Part shown: positions 15,049-26,928 of the stretch, in pieces
Numbering within the stretch: position 1 is the stretch's first letter
Layout of the letters: every line of letters starts with the position of its first letter
Source of the DNA: Leucogyrophana mollusca
Taxonomy: Eukaryota > Basidiomycota > Agaricomycetes > Boletales
Assembly: GCA_021014945.1 (NCBI GenBank)
Contig: MU266502.1
Location: forward strand, 1 to 59,674
Reading direction: 5' to 3'
Length of the DNA stretch: 59,674 nt
Program-made: the position numbers and the translations under genes
The notes under the pieces: model-generated
What the model was told of the DNA's origin: nothing
Databases searched by the model: none
Seen by the model: the letters and a program-made list of their open reading frames with translations, nothing else

Positions 15049-15604
15049 TCAAACTGGAGGTGGCGTAAGAAAGGGTGGTGATCGAATAACAGAACACGAT
15101 CCTACCTTCGAGATAATCGGCTGCCAGGAGACTTAACGAAAAATAATTTGAGTCGGGAGCGAAGAAACGGACAATCTACCAACTTACAGTTCCAACGCGA
15201 CTTCAGGTGGTATCCGCTCCGTGAACTCGTTTACAGGTATCTCCTCCTTGGGACCCGCGCCTTCGTGGTATGCCTTGAAAGCCATATACTCACACACCTT
15301 CTCGACAACCGCAGCCCTGATGACACAGTCAGCACGCCTTCAATCGGACACATCGCGTCATAGAGACACACCGCTCGTTTATTGGACAGGTGTTGGCTAG
15401 CGCCTCCTTGAAGTTGCCTGGATGCGGGTGGTCATAACAATCGAATGCGCAAATTCATAACGAGCAAATCTCACTGTCGACGCTTAGCATGTTCTTCAGA
15501 GTGCCACTCATCATGGCCACCTTCCGTTTCACCAAAAAGGAGTAACCATCCGTGCTCGTGATGCGCACCCACTCGCTTGGCTTCTCTGCCTCCGCACCCT
15601 GCAT
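15049..15604 (-). CDS. ELC1: elongin C (Skp1/BTB fold adaptor)
   Basis: Adaptor of Cul2/5-type ubiquitin ligases and of elongin complexes, acting in the nucleus and cytosol. The N-terminal exon gives EWVRITSTDGYSFLVKRKVA then MMSGTLKNMLSVDS. Further exons give NFKEALANTCPINER and VVEKVCEYMAFKAYH. The last ones give LLAADYLEV, the typical family C-terminus, when the final short intron is removed (stop TGA at 15051-15049). The start at 15604 (MQGAEAEKPSEWVRI) fits the short family N-terminus. An in-frame ATG at 15646 would add 14 residues. Divergent from UBC13. Confidence 0.85.
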
Positions 15605-15894
15605 GTCCGCTGTCAGCAGGGATCCCTCACTGAGGCCATGCGCCATACATTCATTTCTACATCATTGGACATCGCGCTTGTCCTCTCCCTGTCGATGCTG
15701 TTAGTGCAGGTTTAAGCAGGCGTGGGAATATTGATAACCAGGAAATTCAGAGATCGGGCACCGGAAGATCCCATCCACCGTCACGCTACGGCTCAGCGGC
15801 GTGCACAAGACACTGACACAAATCCTGTTCTTTCTTTGACTCTCTACAGCTTTTTTGTCGCCTACGACGCTCCCTTGAGCCTGTAACATCTCAT
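15605..15894. promoter_or_regulatory. shared divergent promoter, elongin C / UBC13
   Basis: 290 bp between the two start codons, no TATA box recognised. Two ubiquitin-pathway genes may be co-expressed from here; this is inferred from the layout only. Confidence 0.45.
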
Positions 15895-16674
15895 ATGGCC
15901 CTCCCCAAGGTCTGTCGCCAGTCAGGTACTAAGGAAAGCGACTCTGATCCTCTTCCTTGCGTTATCTAGCGGATCATCAAGGTGAGCTCGTGATAGTCGA
16001 GTGTATCGTTGCAGGTCTCTAACTCCAGCCTGTTCATTCTGTACAACCACCGCGTCCGCCATAGGAAACCGAGCGGCTCGTCGCAGATCCCGCACCAGGC
16101 ATTACAGCTGCCCCACACGATGACAACCTGCGTTACTTTGATGTAACCATCCAAGGGCCTGACGGCAGTCCCTTCCAGCGTGAGTCTTCTGTCACGGTGA
16201 TAGGTGCCACCATGCTTAATGATGTGCCTCGTGTCCTCAGAGGGCGTTTTCAAACTCGAGCTCTTTCTACCGGAAGAATATCCGATGAGTCCGCCGAAGG
16301 TGAGGTTTCTGACAAAGATATACCACCCCAATATCGGTGCGTCCCAAGCCGGGGTATCATCTGCTATGTCCATGTGAACGTATCAGGTCCTCTTGTATAG
16401 ATAAACTAGGGCGCATCTGCTTAGATATCCTGAAAGGTGAGCGCTGCGACGACCACGGATGGGCTCTGGCTTTAACGATGTGTCCTTGTATTGCCAAGAC
16501 AAATGGTCCCCTGCCCTGCAGATCCGCACTGTCTTGCTCTCCGTACAGGCGTTGCTGAGCGCGCCAAACCCAGACGATCCGCTGGCTACCGATGTCGCCA
16601 AGCATTACAAAGAGAACGAGAAGGACGCACAGAGAGTCAGCCGGGAATGGACGGAGAAGTATGCTTCCGGTTGA
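15895..16674 (+). CDS. UBC13: ubiquitin-conjugating enzyme E2 Ubc13 (K63 chains)
   Basis: E2 enzyme that with an Mms2-type partner builds K63-linked ubiquitin chains in post-replication DNA repair. The protein starts [21 protein letters not shown], carries [20 protein letters not shown], the HPN motif in KIYHPNIDKLG, the catalytic cysteine in GRICLDILK, and the Ubc13-specific [15 protein letters not shown] followed by [12 protein letters not shown]. Its C-terminus is TEKYASG. The first exon is 15 nt (15895-15909) and the second only 12 nt (15970-15981, encoding RIIK). Length about 153 aa, normal for the family. Confidence 0.95.
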
Positions 16675-17361
16675 TGCATGGTGCGGACTTCTGTAGGCTA
16701 TTCGTGACTCGGGAGATGAAGAGGGCAAGCGTGTTGTAAGCTGAGTACAGGAAGCACCACCGCAGTAATTGTACACGAAGCGTGACTTCGAACATAGGTT
16801 TTTACTTTCATCCTTCTAGGCTTGCGAAGGAGGGTGTAGAACTAGAGTGGATGGAGGCTTTTGGGTTCAATTGGCACGATGACCGGTAACCAGAGTCGTG
16901 GCGAGTATATTTCCCTGTGACCAAAGCTGGGCCGCCACCTGCCGCCAGGAGCATTTTAGTGATTACGATCCAGACCAGGTCTCGGTTAGGTCCAGAGCCT
17001 GTGAATTCGATTGATGGTCTGGCGCTGTGGCAGACCGCGGGTCGACTCAGAACATTCTCCATATACTTGGCCAGATGGGTTTGCCTCTCTTGAAGATCAA
17101 CCACCACCACCACCCTTCTCCAGCTTTCGCCCAAAGCCAAGCGCTCCGCGAAAACCGTGCTGATCCGCACAAGTCGTTGTACGTTTGCTCTGCCTTCCTC
17201 GAGAATCTGACCCCCTTTGGTTAAATATCGAATATTAGGCACAACGTGCACAAATTTTTATCATCTGCCCCCGCAGATCAGCTCGCATTCACGAGTCCAA
17301 TAGCGTAACTTCCTTGAGGGATTTTTCCACCGTGTATATCAGACACCCCTGCTGGCAGACC
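16675..17361. other. intergenic 0.7 kb, no gene supported
   Basis: Between UBC13 and the F-box gene. It contains a CAC-rich run near 17,100-17,115 and short open frames without coding character. Confidence 0.5.
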
Positions 17362-19114
17362 ATGCCAATCTTGAACGCTGATATCCTCCACATCCTTATC
17401 GCCGAATTGCTGTCCAATGACAAGGCCAGTGGCCCGTCATCGCTATTGAGTATATCTAGCACTTCCCGTGCGTTTCGCGAGTCGTGTCTGCCGCACCTGT
17501 TTGCGGAGGTGCACTGGCCGCATAAGCGGAAACATGACCCACAGGCTGGGCTGCATTTTTTTCCCGAGAGCATCTGGCCGCACATCAGGTATGTAGGCGC
17601 CCGTCCGCATGGGTCACCAATCGTGTTGCTGATGCCGAGTGTCGACGCAGGCACTTTCGCTTACAGTGGCCCGACGAATGGACCGAACCTAATCGCCTGC
17701 GATGGGGGGAAATGGATCGCGAGGGCGGTTACACCCCACGCAACCTCGAGAAATTCGTGCTTGCGATATCGAAGATGCCTAAACTCACCACCCTCTCCCT
17801 CACTTGCCCCTTCACCCCTCCTCAATCCATCTTCGAAGCCCTCAGCGACTGCCGCTCCCTCACCACCCTCACGTTTATCGACACCCCACTCGACATGGGC
17901 ATGTCATCGCTCCAACCGGGAATCCTCCGACGCGCCTCGCTCACTCCCGTCACACAGGCGCTACGCATAGGCGACGGGCCTACTGAGCCTAAGTTCGCGG
18001 AGGTCACGTATTTCATGCGGGACTGGCGAAGGCGGTATCGCTCGCAGATCATCATTAGACAGGCGCGGGAGTTGCGCGCATCTGCGTCCTTCTTGGGGTT
18101 GCATTCCGCGTACCTCACACATTTGGAGCTATCTGGTGTCTTGTGCTCCCTCCCCGTTATGGCCGCCCTTCACTGGCCTGCACTACACACGTTCGTGCTC
18201 ACGGGCCACATGCGGACCTCTCACCACACGCACGAGTTTGGCCCGGTAACGCAGACGCATATCCAGCTATTTGATGTTCTAGATCGCATGCCTGTCCTGC
18301 GGGATCTGCGGCTCCTCTTCCCTGAGACGAAAACGCGGGAGTTCCAACTCCTCGGAGACGTCGACGCGCACCCACCCGAACAGCGAGTGCTAACCAAGCT
18401 CGCGTCCCTAACGAGTTTCGCGGTTTCCAACGCCTGTAAGCTCGATGGTATCTTCAACTACATGACGTCCCTTGAGCGGCTCGCAATACTCGCAATCATC
18501 GACCTCCCGCGCTGGCCGATCGCGCTCCCGCATGCAGAGGTAGGACGCATCATGGGCGACATCGCCGCCAGTGGATGTCCCCTCAGGCACCTGCGCATCA
18601 TTGTCGAAGACAACCTCACGCCGGCCGTGTGTTATTTCATCACTACCAACTGCCCCAAACTCGAGGTACTGGAGATCGAGCGCTGTGGATACCACGACGG
18701 CAAATCTGTTTCTACATGGGTGAGTAGCTCGCGCTGATGATATATATCGCACCCCCGGACCTAACATCATATTTACAGCAAGAGTTCGCGGACGCCATCT
18801 CGCCCCTCTCGGCGCTCCAGAACCTGCGCATATGTATGCAATTCCCGGAGTACGACGACATGGACGGCCTGGAGCCGTGGCGTGTCGTCCGGGAGGACTG
18901 CGCGCGGTTCTTCGTGAAGGAGCTCAAGTCCCTCCGGCGAGTGGGGTTCGAGTATCGGAAGCGCACGGGGACGCATCGATACCAGGATGCGTGGCTGGAC
19001 TATAGTGTGGTGCGCGGCGGCGGCGGATCGGGGTCGGTGCCGGAGCTGCATCAATTGGGCTCGCTGTGGTACCCGTTCCCGGCGGTGTGGCAGCCTGTTC
19101 CGCTTCCTTTTTAA
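17362..19114 (+). CDS. F-box protein with LRR-like C-terminal region
   Basis: Probable substrate-recognition subunit of an SCF ubiquitin ligase. Exons 17362-17588, 17651-18719 and 18779-19114 join to 543 aa. Residues 1-50 match the degenerate F-box of basidiomycetes: ILNADILHILIAELL, then SSLLSISSTSRAFRESCLPHLFAEV. The remainder has irregular leucine-rich turns (LTTLSLTCP, LTTLTFIDT, LRDLRLLFPE, LEVLEIERCGY), as is usual in the large, fast-evolving F-box families of mushroom fungi. The substrate is unknown. The C-terminus is Gly-rich, then WYPFPAVWQPVP. Confidence 0.8.
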
Positions 19115-19850
19115 AGGGCGGTGGAGTGTGTGCGCGGGTTCGGTTTGGGTCGCTCGTACGGTTCTTGGGTTCCAGGTTTCACTACATGCATGCGTAGATT
19201 TAAGTATATCACTTCTTGTTGTACTCACTGTTACTGTTTCATGGGGAAAGTGCTTATTGTATTGTAGATATATATCGCTGTCTTCGGCTTACTCGATGTT
19301 TGCTGTGACATTAACGGAGATCGGGTTAGTTAGATTTCCTTGTACATAGATTTAAAGGTATCGCAAGGCCTCTGACACTGTAATATCATCCGTAGGTTTT
19401 GCGTCAGGACATCTCGCGACTCGGACACCCTGTTCTATATCAATCGTCTAGACACAAATAATAAGGTACAGCTACACGCATCCATGATATAATGCTAACA
19501 CTGAGCAGCAATTGAGAGTTTTACAGCATGTTCGAACTTCCAGTGCTGTTCATGTACTGGGTATTGTGGTAGTTGGATGCTGAAAGCAGCTCCGAATTGG
19601 CTCCGAATGTGTCGCCGTATGCTGTGTCGGTGACTATCCGCTGCTCATTATTGCTAGTCTCCACTGCCTATCGTTGTTAGCCTCTTCTGAACCACCCAGC
19701 CGTCGGACTTAACAGCAGCATGTTCTCATGACCGACTTCCTCGTACTGAGGATAGGCGGAGGTGTGTCCTGACGGGTGTGTATAAGAGTCTCGCCCGCTT
19801 GGAATTAATTTGTGCATCCGACTCCAATTCACCGACGAGCTTACACGGTC
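19115..19850. other. intergenic 0.7 kb, no gene supported
   Basis: A/T-richer 3' flank of the F-box gene and upstream region of the membrane-protein gene. No coding frame is supported. Confidence 0.5.
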
Positions 19851-20666
19851 ATGAAGTGTCTCATGGTAGCAACGAGTCTGATGCTTTTCGGCGCCATTAT
19901 TGCGTATGCAGCGCCTACACCCTCTAGTGGTTCCCAGGCCGAGAGCACCGCTGTCCCCGTTGTCGCCTGGTGAGTTATTCCCGCGAGTGTGCGTCCTGAA
20001 GATTCGGGGGTTGACTGACTGGCGGTCCACAGTGCGGCACGAATGGATCAGTGCACCGTCACAATCTCCGAGCCTTCTTTGGGCGAGATTGCGTCCCAGG
20101 CTACCCCCACCGTGAGCTCTGCACCCGAGTCCACACAGGCCGTAGAGTCTGGTTGGTCGTTACCGCATTCCAATAGTAGTGGCGCTGACTTCGAGACCGC
20201 TACGGCAGTTTTAAATGACTCTACGACCGAGTATATCTCATCGATATTACTGGAGGAATCGTCGGCGCTCTCTGGAAAAGTTGTCCTGAATCTGCAGAGC
20301 CTTCCGCTGGTCGTGGTGGCCGCATCGACGGCGATAACACTGCTTGCGCTCGTGGTTCTCGGCGCAGCCACTGTGCGAATCTTGAGGGTAAGTGCGTCGC
20401 CGGTCCACACAGCATAATACTGAAAGTGTTGTCCTGTATAGGACTTGCATCAGTCCATGGAGAGGCTGAAAGCAGAGATGAAGTTGCAGCAGGAGTTTTT
20501 TCTGCGGGCTTCGGATCAGCGTGTGCCAGTGACTCCGATACTTTCCCCTCACAGCCATATGCCGGCTACGCAGGCGTCCATGTCGGATCGTTCCTTGCGA
20601 AAGTCCCCTTCGACGGGATCAGGGATGTTTGGTAGTTATCTGAGTGTGTCTATCGACAAATTTTGA
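19851..20666 (+). CDS. type I single-pass membrane protein with cytoplasmic ERLKAEM motif (copy A)
   Basis: Exons 19851-19969, 20033-20387 and 20442-20666 join to 232 aa. The signal peptide is MKCLMVATSLMLFGAIIAYA, followed by a Ser/Thr-rich ectodomain of about 120 residues with possible O- and N-glycosylation (NSSG, NDST). One membrane helix follows (VVVAASTAITLLALVVLGAATV), then Arg residues and a cytoplasmic tail starting DLHQSMERLKAEMKLQ. That last exon is exactly 225 nt in phase 0. A second gene of the same design lies at 32275-33071. No known domain was recognised; a sensor or cell-surface anchor is possible but not shown. Confidence 0.8.
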
Positions 20667-20845
20667 ATACAATGGCAGTTCTGGATGTAATATGTATGAG
20701 TCAAGCCTAATTTGAAGGGTGCGGCAGGAGCCAGCCAAATGTGGCGTGCCGCTCAAGCTTTGTTACTCGCGACCTCAGGCTCCCTTTGTCCCTTGTCCCT
20801 TATTACTTACTTCGCATTGTAGGCCAGCTTGTAGGTTCTGCACAA

Positions 20846-23800
20846 ATGTCTTCAGACATACCTACGCAGGTTCATCGGGGCTTGCCTGCAGCGACGAGCG
20901 GGACGTCTTTCAAGCGCTCGTTTGAACAATTTGGATACGACTCGGATGCTTCATTGAGCAACGACCACACCGAAGCCAGTGGCAGCAGTAATCCTACTCG
21001 CAATCCTAGCGGTTCTAGTACCGCTGCGAATGAGAGAAATAAGAGGGCTAGAAGTACATCCAGCTCGTCTATTAGTGATCAATCCACAGACACATCCCGC
21101 TCAACCGACTACGACACCGCTGAATCGAGCGCCTCGCTGAGCGACGCCTCCCGCAGCGACATCGACGTCCCCGCTGGCGTAAACGCCATGCAAGCACTCT
21201 GCCCCACCGTCCCAATTCTATCAACAACTAATGTTTCCGCGGTTTCTCAGCCGCTAGGGTTGCCTGAGACCGAACCGCACGACGAGGAGATGTTGGACGA
21301 TCCTGGACTTCCACAGGACGTACCACGTGAACTGTCGCAGAACACAATAGCCTCGTCCTCGGATGCACAGGATAGCTTTAGGAACTCGATAGATCGCTTC
21401 AACGAGTTCGACAGCGAAATCGCTGCTTTGCGCCGCTCACATTCCAACACACCCTCTTGGCACTCTCCACCACCAATCACAGCGTCCCCCGTCCCAGGTG
21501 AATCCGCGCATGCGATGGCATCCGCTCTCCCCTGGTCCTCCACCCAGGAGGCGCCTCCTTGGATATCAAATACACCTTCGCCGCTTAGAAATAATGACGA
21601 AGACTTTTTCTCCGGCCTCGCTGTCTCAGCAGTCACTGTTCCTAGGCGAGGAGACTTGCCCTCGACAGATGTCCCTGAGGAAGGTCAGTCCGCGTCCCAT
21701 GTTCGTATTCGTTTATCTCAATGTCGCACGAAATATGTAGTAGCGAGTTCGTCAAACCCAGAGCACCCCGTCCCTCTTTCAAATGATACTGCCTCGTCCG
21801 ATCCTGACCCACCTCTTTACATCCCACCATATCCCCCATATCCATCATACAGACCCTCTCACCGTTACGGCTACATGGTTCCCACTCCGCCACCGCGAGT
21901 ACAAGGCGTCTTCCCCGCCGATCCCCCCTCGTCGTCCTCTCCCACAGAGGTCTTCGATTCCCCTAGGCGCGAGTCAGGCTCCTCTCGTCCTCGGGACGTC
22001 GAGCAATCTACCGACCACGAACCTGGCCGGCCAGGCTGGCTCTGGACACGCCTCCAGTCCATGCGGCGTCCACCCCTTGCCCCATCGCGCAGGATTTCCT
22101 CGCCTTTGCCAGGATCGGGGTCGACTTCTTCTAGCGATATCGCGTCTTTGGGTTCGAATTCAAGCATCCGGATATCACCTACGACGACTAGCGTTCGGAG
22201 GTCCCCTACGACGTCCGAGCGCTCAAGGCGGCGGACCAGCATTTTCAGGTCGCCTGAATCGCCCTCTAGCCCTGCCCCTTCGTCGCCCACAGACGAATCA
22301 AGCGGTCCAGACCACGTGAGGTTATTCGGCAGGCGGCCGTCGGGCGAACGTGAACGATGTGAGTCAATGTTCTGGTAGCTAAGGGGCGGGATGCTGGAAA
22401 TTCTTTTCTGACACATTGTTCTAGCATGGGTACCGCCGTGGATGGCCATCCATTCGCGGTCCGATGGTGTGTTTGGAGAAGAACGTGCGGGACGGGAGCA
22501 CGTAAACACTGATGATTTAGAATCACGAGGTCTGTGGTTTGCGTTGTTACCTCGGTCTGAGTCCGAGCATGCTTTTGAGTGCTGAGACTGATACGTCTCG
22601 CCTTTTCTGTTTCTGTTTCTCAACAGACTCGGATGCGGGTTCTTTACCTTGGTTTTCTCAATCCCAACCTCAGGCTCAATCTCAATCTCAACCCCAAGCT
22701 CGAGCTCAATCGCGATCTCATCGCTTTCCGTGGCACGTGGCACACCCTGACGCCACTTCGCCTGCACCACTGTCTGTACCCAACCGTAATTCACGTGTAT
22801 ATGGCACTTCTACAGCAATGAGTGCACATGGCCCTTCAACAACAACGAGCGCACACGGTCCTTCAACCTCATCAACCAGCACATACAACTACGGCACGTC
22901 AGCAACGCGGATCCCGTCCAATAGCCTCATGTCAGAAAGTGTCGCGGAGCAGCGACGCACCGCCGCGCGGGCGCAGCTTCGCTCGCATATGTCGAGCCTG
23001 AACCATGGGCTTGGACATCTTTTTGACGAAGCCGATGAGGGCGCGCAGCCGTCAAGTCCGACGCTCCCGCCGGGTACGAGTCCACCGCCTCACGAGATTC
23101 AGCGTGGATCCTCCTCATTTTTGTTTCCTGAGTCAGAGCCTTCCGAAGGGGCTGGGAGAGACGCCATGGACACTGGTCACTCCGGACTCCCAAGCGCTAC
23201 ACAGCATAATTTGAGTGTCGAGGTAGACTGGGATGCGGACTTGACGCAGCTGACACCGGCCCAGCAGTATGGCATGATGCTTTCTCGTGACCGTGACCTC
23301 CCAGACCTGCCGCGGGACACAGAGCCGCTGCGCCCTTTTACACGAGACACAAGATCATCCCATTTCCCCCGCGACACTTACACACGGCAACCGGGTGCGG
23401 AGCCGCATGCGTACAGGAACATCAACTTGGAGCCATTCCAGTCGGGGATATTCCGCGACTCAGTGCAGCGCGCTGCGGAGGGGAGCCATACGCGTGTGCA
23501 GGAGGGCGACCATACGCGTGTGCATCAATCGGCGGCACCCGTTCCTGGCTGGCAGAGTCGTCGTTTGAGAAGTATTATTATCCCGGACGACGAGGATGTA
23601 CAGATGGACTCTGACGTTGAGATGCCTGCTGATATCCAGGTGAGTGCATCGTTGTCGTTTATTCGTCATTTGTGCAGCATTGAGGTCCTGGGCTTATGTA
23701 GGCGCCTGAGACTGGATGGGAGACCTCCGATGTTGGGCGAGTGTCTGATTCTAGTTCTAGGTGCGTTCGGCGTTCCCTGTCGGGCGCGGTGCTCTAGTTG

Positions 23801-26800
23801 ACTCTTGCACATATTCTATTTTATTTTGTTGCAGTCCGTTCTCTGCACCTCCCGCGTCAGCAACCGCGGAAAGAGATCCTTCGTGGTACTGGTCCCGGCA
23901 TACGGGACGGGGGGCTCGGGGACGGGGGGCGTTGCAGCTACAGGCGAATCGTCTGCCAGAGCGCGCTGGGCAGCCCACTGGTTCCAGAGTCGAGAGACGG
24001 GATGTTGCAAGCACTCATCGACCGGAAACTACCGACGTGCGTGTCCCCACGGGCGCGATAAGCGAATTGAACGAAGCTTTGCTCGATGCGTCTGCCCGCC
24101 GAGTTGCGCGCGACCAGGAGAACGAGCGCCTAGCAAGGTTAATTCATACGCGGCGGGAGGAGCTCATGCGGAGGACGTCTAACACAAACACGGCTTCCAC
24201 TCAGTCACAATCGCAAGGACAAGGGTCGTTTGTCTTCCCACTACCCTTCCTCAGCCGAGGTGATGGAGGAGCGGCCAGGTCGGGTCTATCGTCCTCGTCG
24301 GAACAAATTACCCCGCGAGTCCCAGACCAGCCAAGCCACTATGACGACCGACGGACCGTATTCGAGCGAAATCGGATGAGGCAGCAAGGTGCGGGACCCC
24401 GGAGCCAATCTGTGGCGGACAGGTGGACCTCGGATGGGGAGGAGGATGGTGTACAGCGCGGCGGTGAGCGTTGGTGGGAGGAATCGGACTCTGCATGGGG
24501 CGGGAGCGTGTGGGGTGATGATGATACGCCCTCGGGAAGTGAGTGGGGGTGGGGCCGTAGGCACGCTACTCCTGGACGTAGCGCGCCATCTTCCGCAGGG
24601 ATCACCCCGCCGCCCTCGTTTGGAAGGCGCCCGCGACCGTGGCGTTCGTCATCGCAGTCATTCTGGGACGACGCACGGGGTGCTGGCGAAGATAGAGCCC
24701 GGGGCTCGGCTGCCGGGGCGCCACGAGCCGCGAGGATCGAGGAACGGGGCGGAGGCGCGGCGAGGAGTGCAGACCGGCTGCGGCAGCTGCTGGCTTCGGG
24801 TTCGAATACGAGCTCTGATCAACAGCCGCCGCGACGAGCTGTGAGGATCGAGGAGCGGGGTGAAGAGAACACGAGAAACGCTGACCGGCTGAGCCAATTG
24901 ATACGCGACAGCCTCGAACGCCCGGACAGCCGCCCCTGGCACGACAACGTCGACCACTACGAGGTCGACGACAGCGACGAAGAAGACGAGGAGCCCGAGG
25001 AAGATATGGCGCAGGAGCGGGCGCGTCGTGGGTTTCCGTACCGTCCGCTCTCGTTGCTTGCGGGCAGAAGAGCTGCTGCTGCGAACTCAGCCTCAAATCC
25101 GGTTCCGAGCTCGCGACCAGCCCCGACTAGGAGAATCATCGAGCCCGTGGATCGGAGTTTTCCAGGTGATTTGGCTCAGGGGGCAGCCACAGGAGGGAGG
25201 CTGCTACAACTGCGCAATCTCCGTCAGAGGATGCAGCTGGAGCGCGGTCGCGTCGGCCGTGGAGGACAAGGGGATGGGCCGATTTGGGACGCCTGGCCCC
25301 AAAGCTTCCGGGAAGCCCGGAGGACTATGGGGGATTATATGGTGAGTTGTTTGTGTGAATGCTGTTTTGTTCCTTCTCTTCGTTGCTGACTTGATGCTAT
25401 TGTTGCGTTTTTACTTTCCAGCCAGACGAGCTGTTTGACTCGTCTTACGAGGGGCTGTTGTCGCTCTCCGCGCAGCTTGGTGAGGCTCGGTCGAGAGCGA
25501 CGCCCGACGAGGTCATCGCTTCGCTCACAAGCGGCGAGTACAAGGATTGGGCGACGGAGGACAGCGAGACAAGGTGCCCCATATGCTTAGACGACGTGAG
25601 TGCATCCCCGATATTGAGCCGCGTTCGAAGGCCAAGTCCTCACCGACATTCCGAATTCATTTAGTACGAACCGACGGATCCCGTCACAAAACTGCAGGAC
25701 TGCACGCATTGGCTACATAAAGCGTGTCTCGAGGTATGCGCCAGTCTCTTATTTTCGTACGCTCGGTCGGGAAGTGGCTGATGATGCGCTGTGATGTTGT
25801 TAGCAATGGCTACATACGGCGAATACGTGTCCAGTGTGCCGCAAAAAAGTCAAATTATCCACGCGGAAATCATGTCCGCCTGGGCGTAATCACAGTCCCA
25901 GCCCTGGCCCCAGTGCGGGAGGCAGTGGCGGCGGGGGTCCAAGTGGAAGTCGAGCTGGTCCAAGTGGAAGCGGAAGTGAGAGCCGTGCTGGTCCAAGCGG
26001 AAGCGGCACCCAAACCGGTCCAAATCGGGCTGCTCCGGGTGGTGGAGGTGGAGGTGATAGCGCAAACGGAGCTACTTTCGTCTGGCCCAACGAGAGAGGG
26101 AATGTCTGGGTTGCCTATCCGCATGCCCCGCATGTACATGTGCATGTACATCCTCCGGGTTCGCATATTCCCCCAGGCCCGCATGTCCACGCTCCGACCT
26201 CACATGTGCACCCTCCTCCACTTCCACACGTATATATTCCTCTACACGCGCACACTCCCCCCGTCTCACACGTTCATGCTCCCCCGATGCCTCACGGACA
26301 GCCCCTTCCAGTTCGCCACGACCCTTCCCCTTCATCACCCCCTCCCACAGCCCACGTACACACCACCCCAACCCATCACTTCTGGGCACGTGCGGATCCC
26401 CCCAGGCCAAGCACCCAGGAGGCCTATGTTTCAGGGGCGGCGCTCTATGCGCGCATGATGCGGCGCAGGGCACATCGCCCAGCTGGAGGAGCTGAGGCTG
26501 AAGGTATCTCGGAAGCTACCACAAGCGTCGCTCCCGGACCACGCCGAGGCTCTCTTCGAAGTTCATCGCGCACAACTGGAGGTTCATCGTACACTACTGG
26601 TGGAGCCCCTCAAGACACAATCGGGGGACCTCAAAGCACATTCACGATCGCGCCTTCTAGCACGATCTCGTTCACGGGCTCGCCTGGTACAACTGGGCCG
26701 ACGGTTGTGGTCGAGAATAGGTCGGACAGTCCGATGGTAGTTGGTCATCCGACGTTTGGTGCGGGACTTGTGGGGATACATGGTACAACGATGGGCGGAG

Positions 26801-26928
26801 GCCGTGTTGAAAACCAAGCCGTTTCTCCTCGGGCACGGTTCGCGCAGCTGCTGCCATACGAGGAGGAAAATAGCCGGGAGGACCAGGAGAGTGGGAACGA
26901 GGGGATGCCGCCTTGGAGAGCGTGGTGA
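20846..26928 (+). CDS. very large disordered RING-H2 protein, candidate E3 ubiquitin ligase
   Basis: Eight exons (20846-22358, 22425-22529, 22627-23639, 23702-23760, 23835-25341, 25422-25595, 25665-25733, 25804-26928) join without a stop to 1854 aa. The start MSSDIPTQVHRG was chosen because the upstream in-frame ATG at 20741 lies in likely leader. Residues 1-1400 are low complexity: Ser/Thr/Pro, then SQSQPQAQSQSQPQ, then Arg/Gly/Glu-rich. The RING is at about 1450-1495, with CPICLDD, DCTHWLHKAC and CPVCR split over three exons; the C-x2-C / C-x-H-x2-H-x2-C / C-x2-C ligand pattern is complete. A short helix-prone stretch (LLSLSAQLGEARSRATPDEV) precedes it. The C-terminal third has Gly-Ser repeats and a His/Val/Pro repeat. 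The gene could instead be two genes, but every exon junction keeps frame. Confidence 0.75.
25900..26000 (+). repeat. tandem Gly-Ser-Arg-Ala repeat inside the RING protein
   Basis: Near-repeats of the unit SRAGPSGSG (SGSRAGPSGSGSESRAGPSGSG) shortly after the RING domain. The DNA repeats too, with GGTCCAAGTGGAAG-like units, so length variation between strains is likely. Confidence 0.65.
26125..26295 (+). repeat. His-Val/Pro repeat (HVHVHVHPP, HVHAPTSHVHPP) inside the RING protein
   Basis: About 55 residues in which HVH or H-x-H alternates with proline: HVHVHVHPPGSHIPP, PHVHAPTSHVHPP, SHVHAPP. The spacing of histidines could bind metal ions; this is inference from composition. Confidence 0.65.

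Noticed and set aside
16808..17251. 147-codon minus-strand open frame between UBC13 and the F-box gene
   Set aside because: Composition is irregular, no motif is recognisable, and it crosses the UBC13 3' flank. It has no splice partners.
21871..22794. 307-codon minus-strand open frame opposite the RING gene
   Set aside because: Antisense shadow of the Ser/Pro-rich coding exons, spanning two of the introns.
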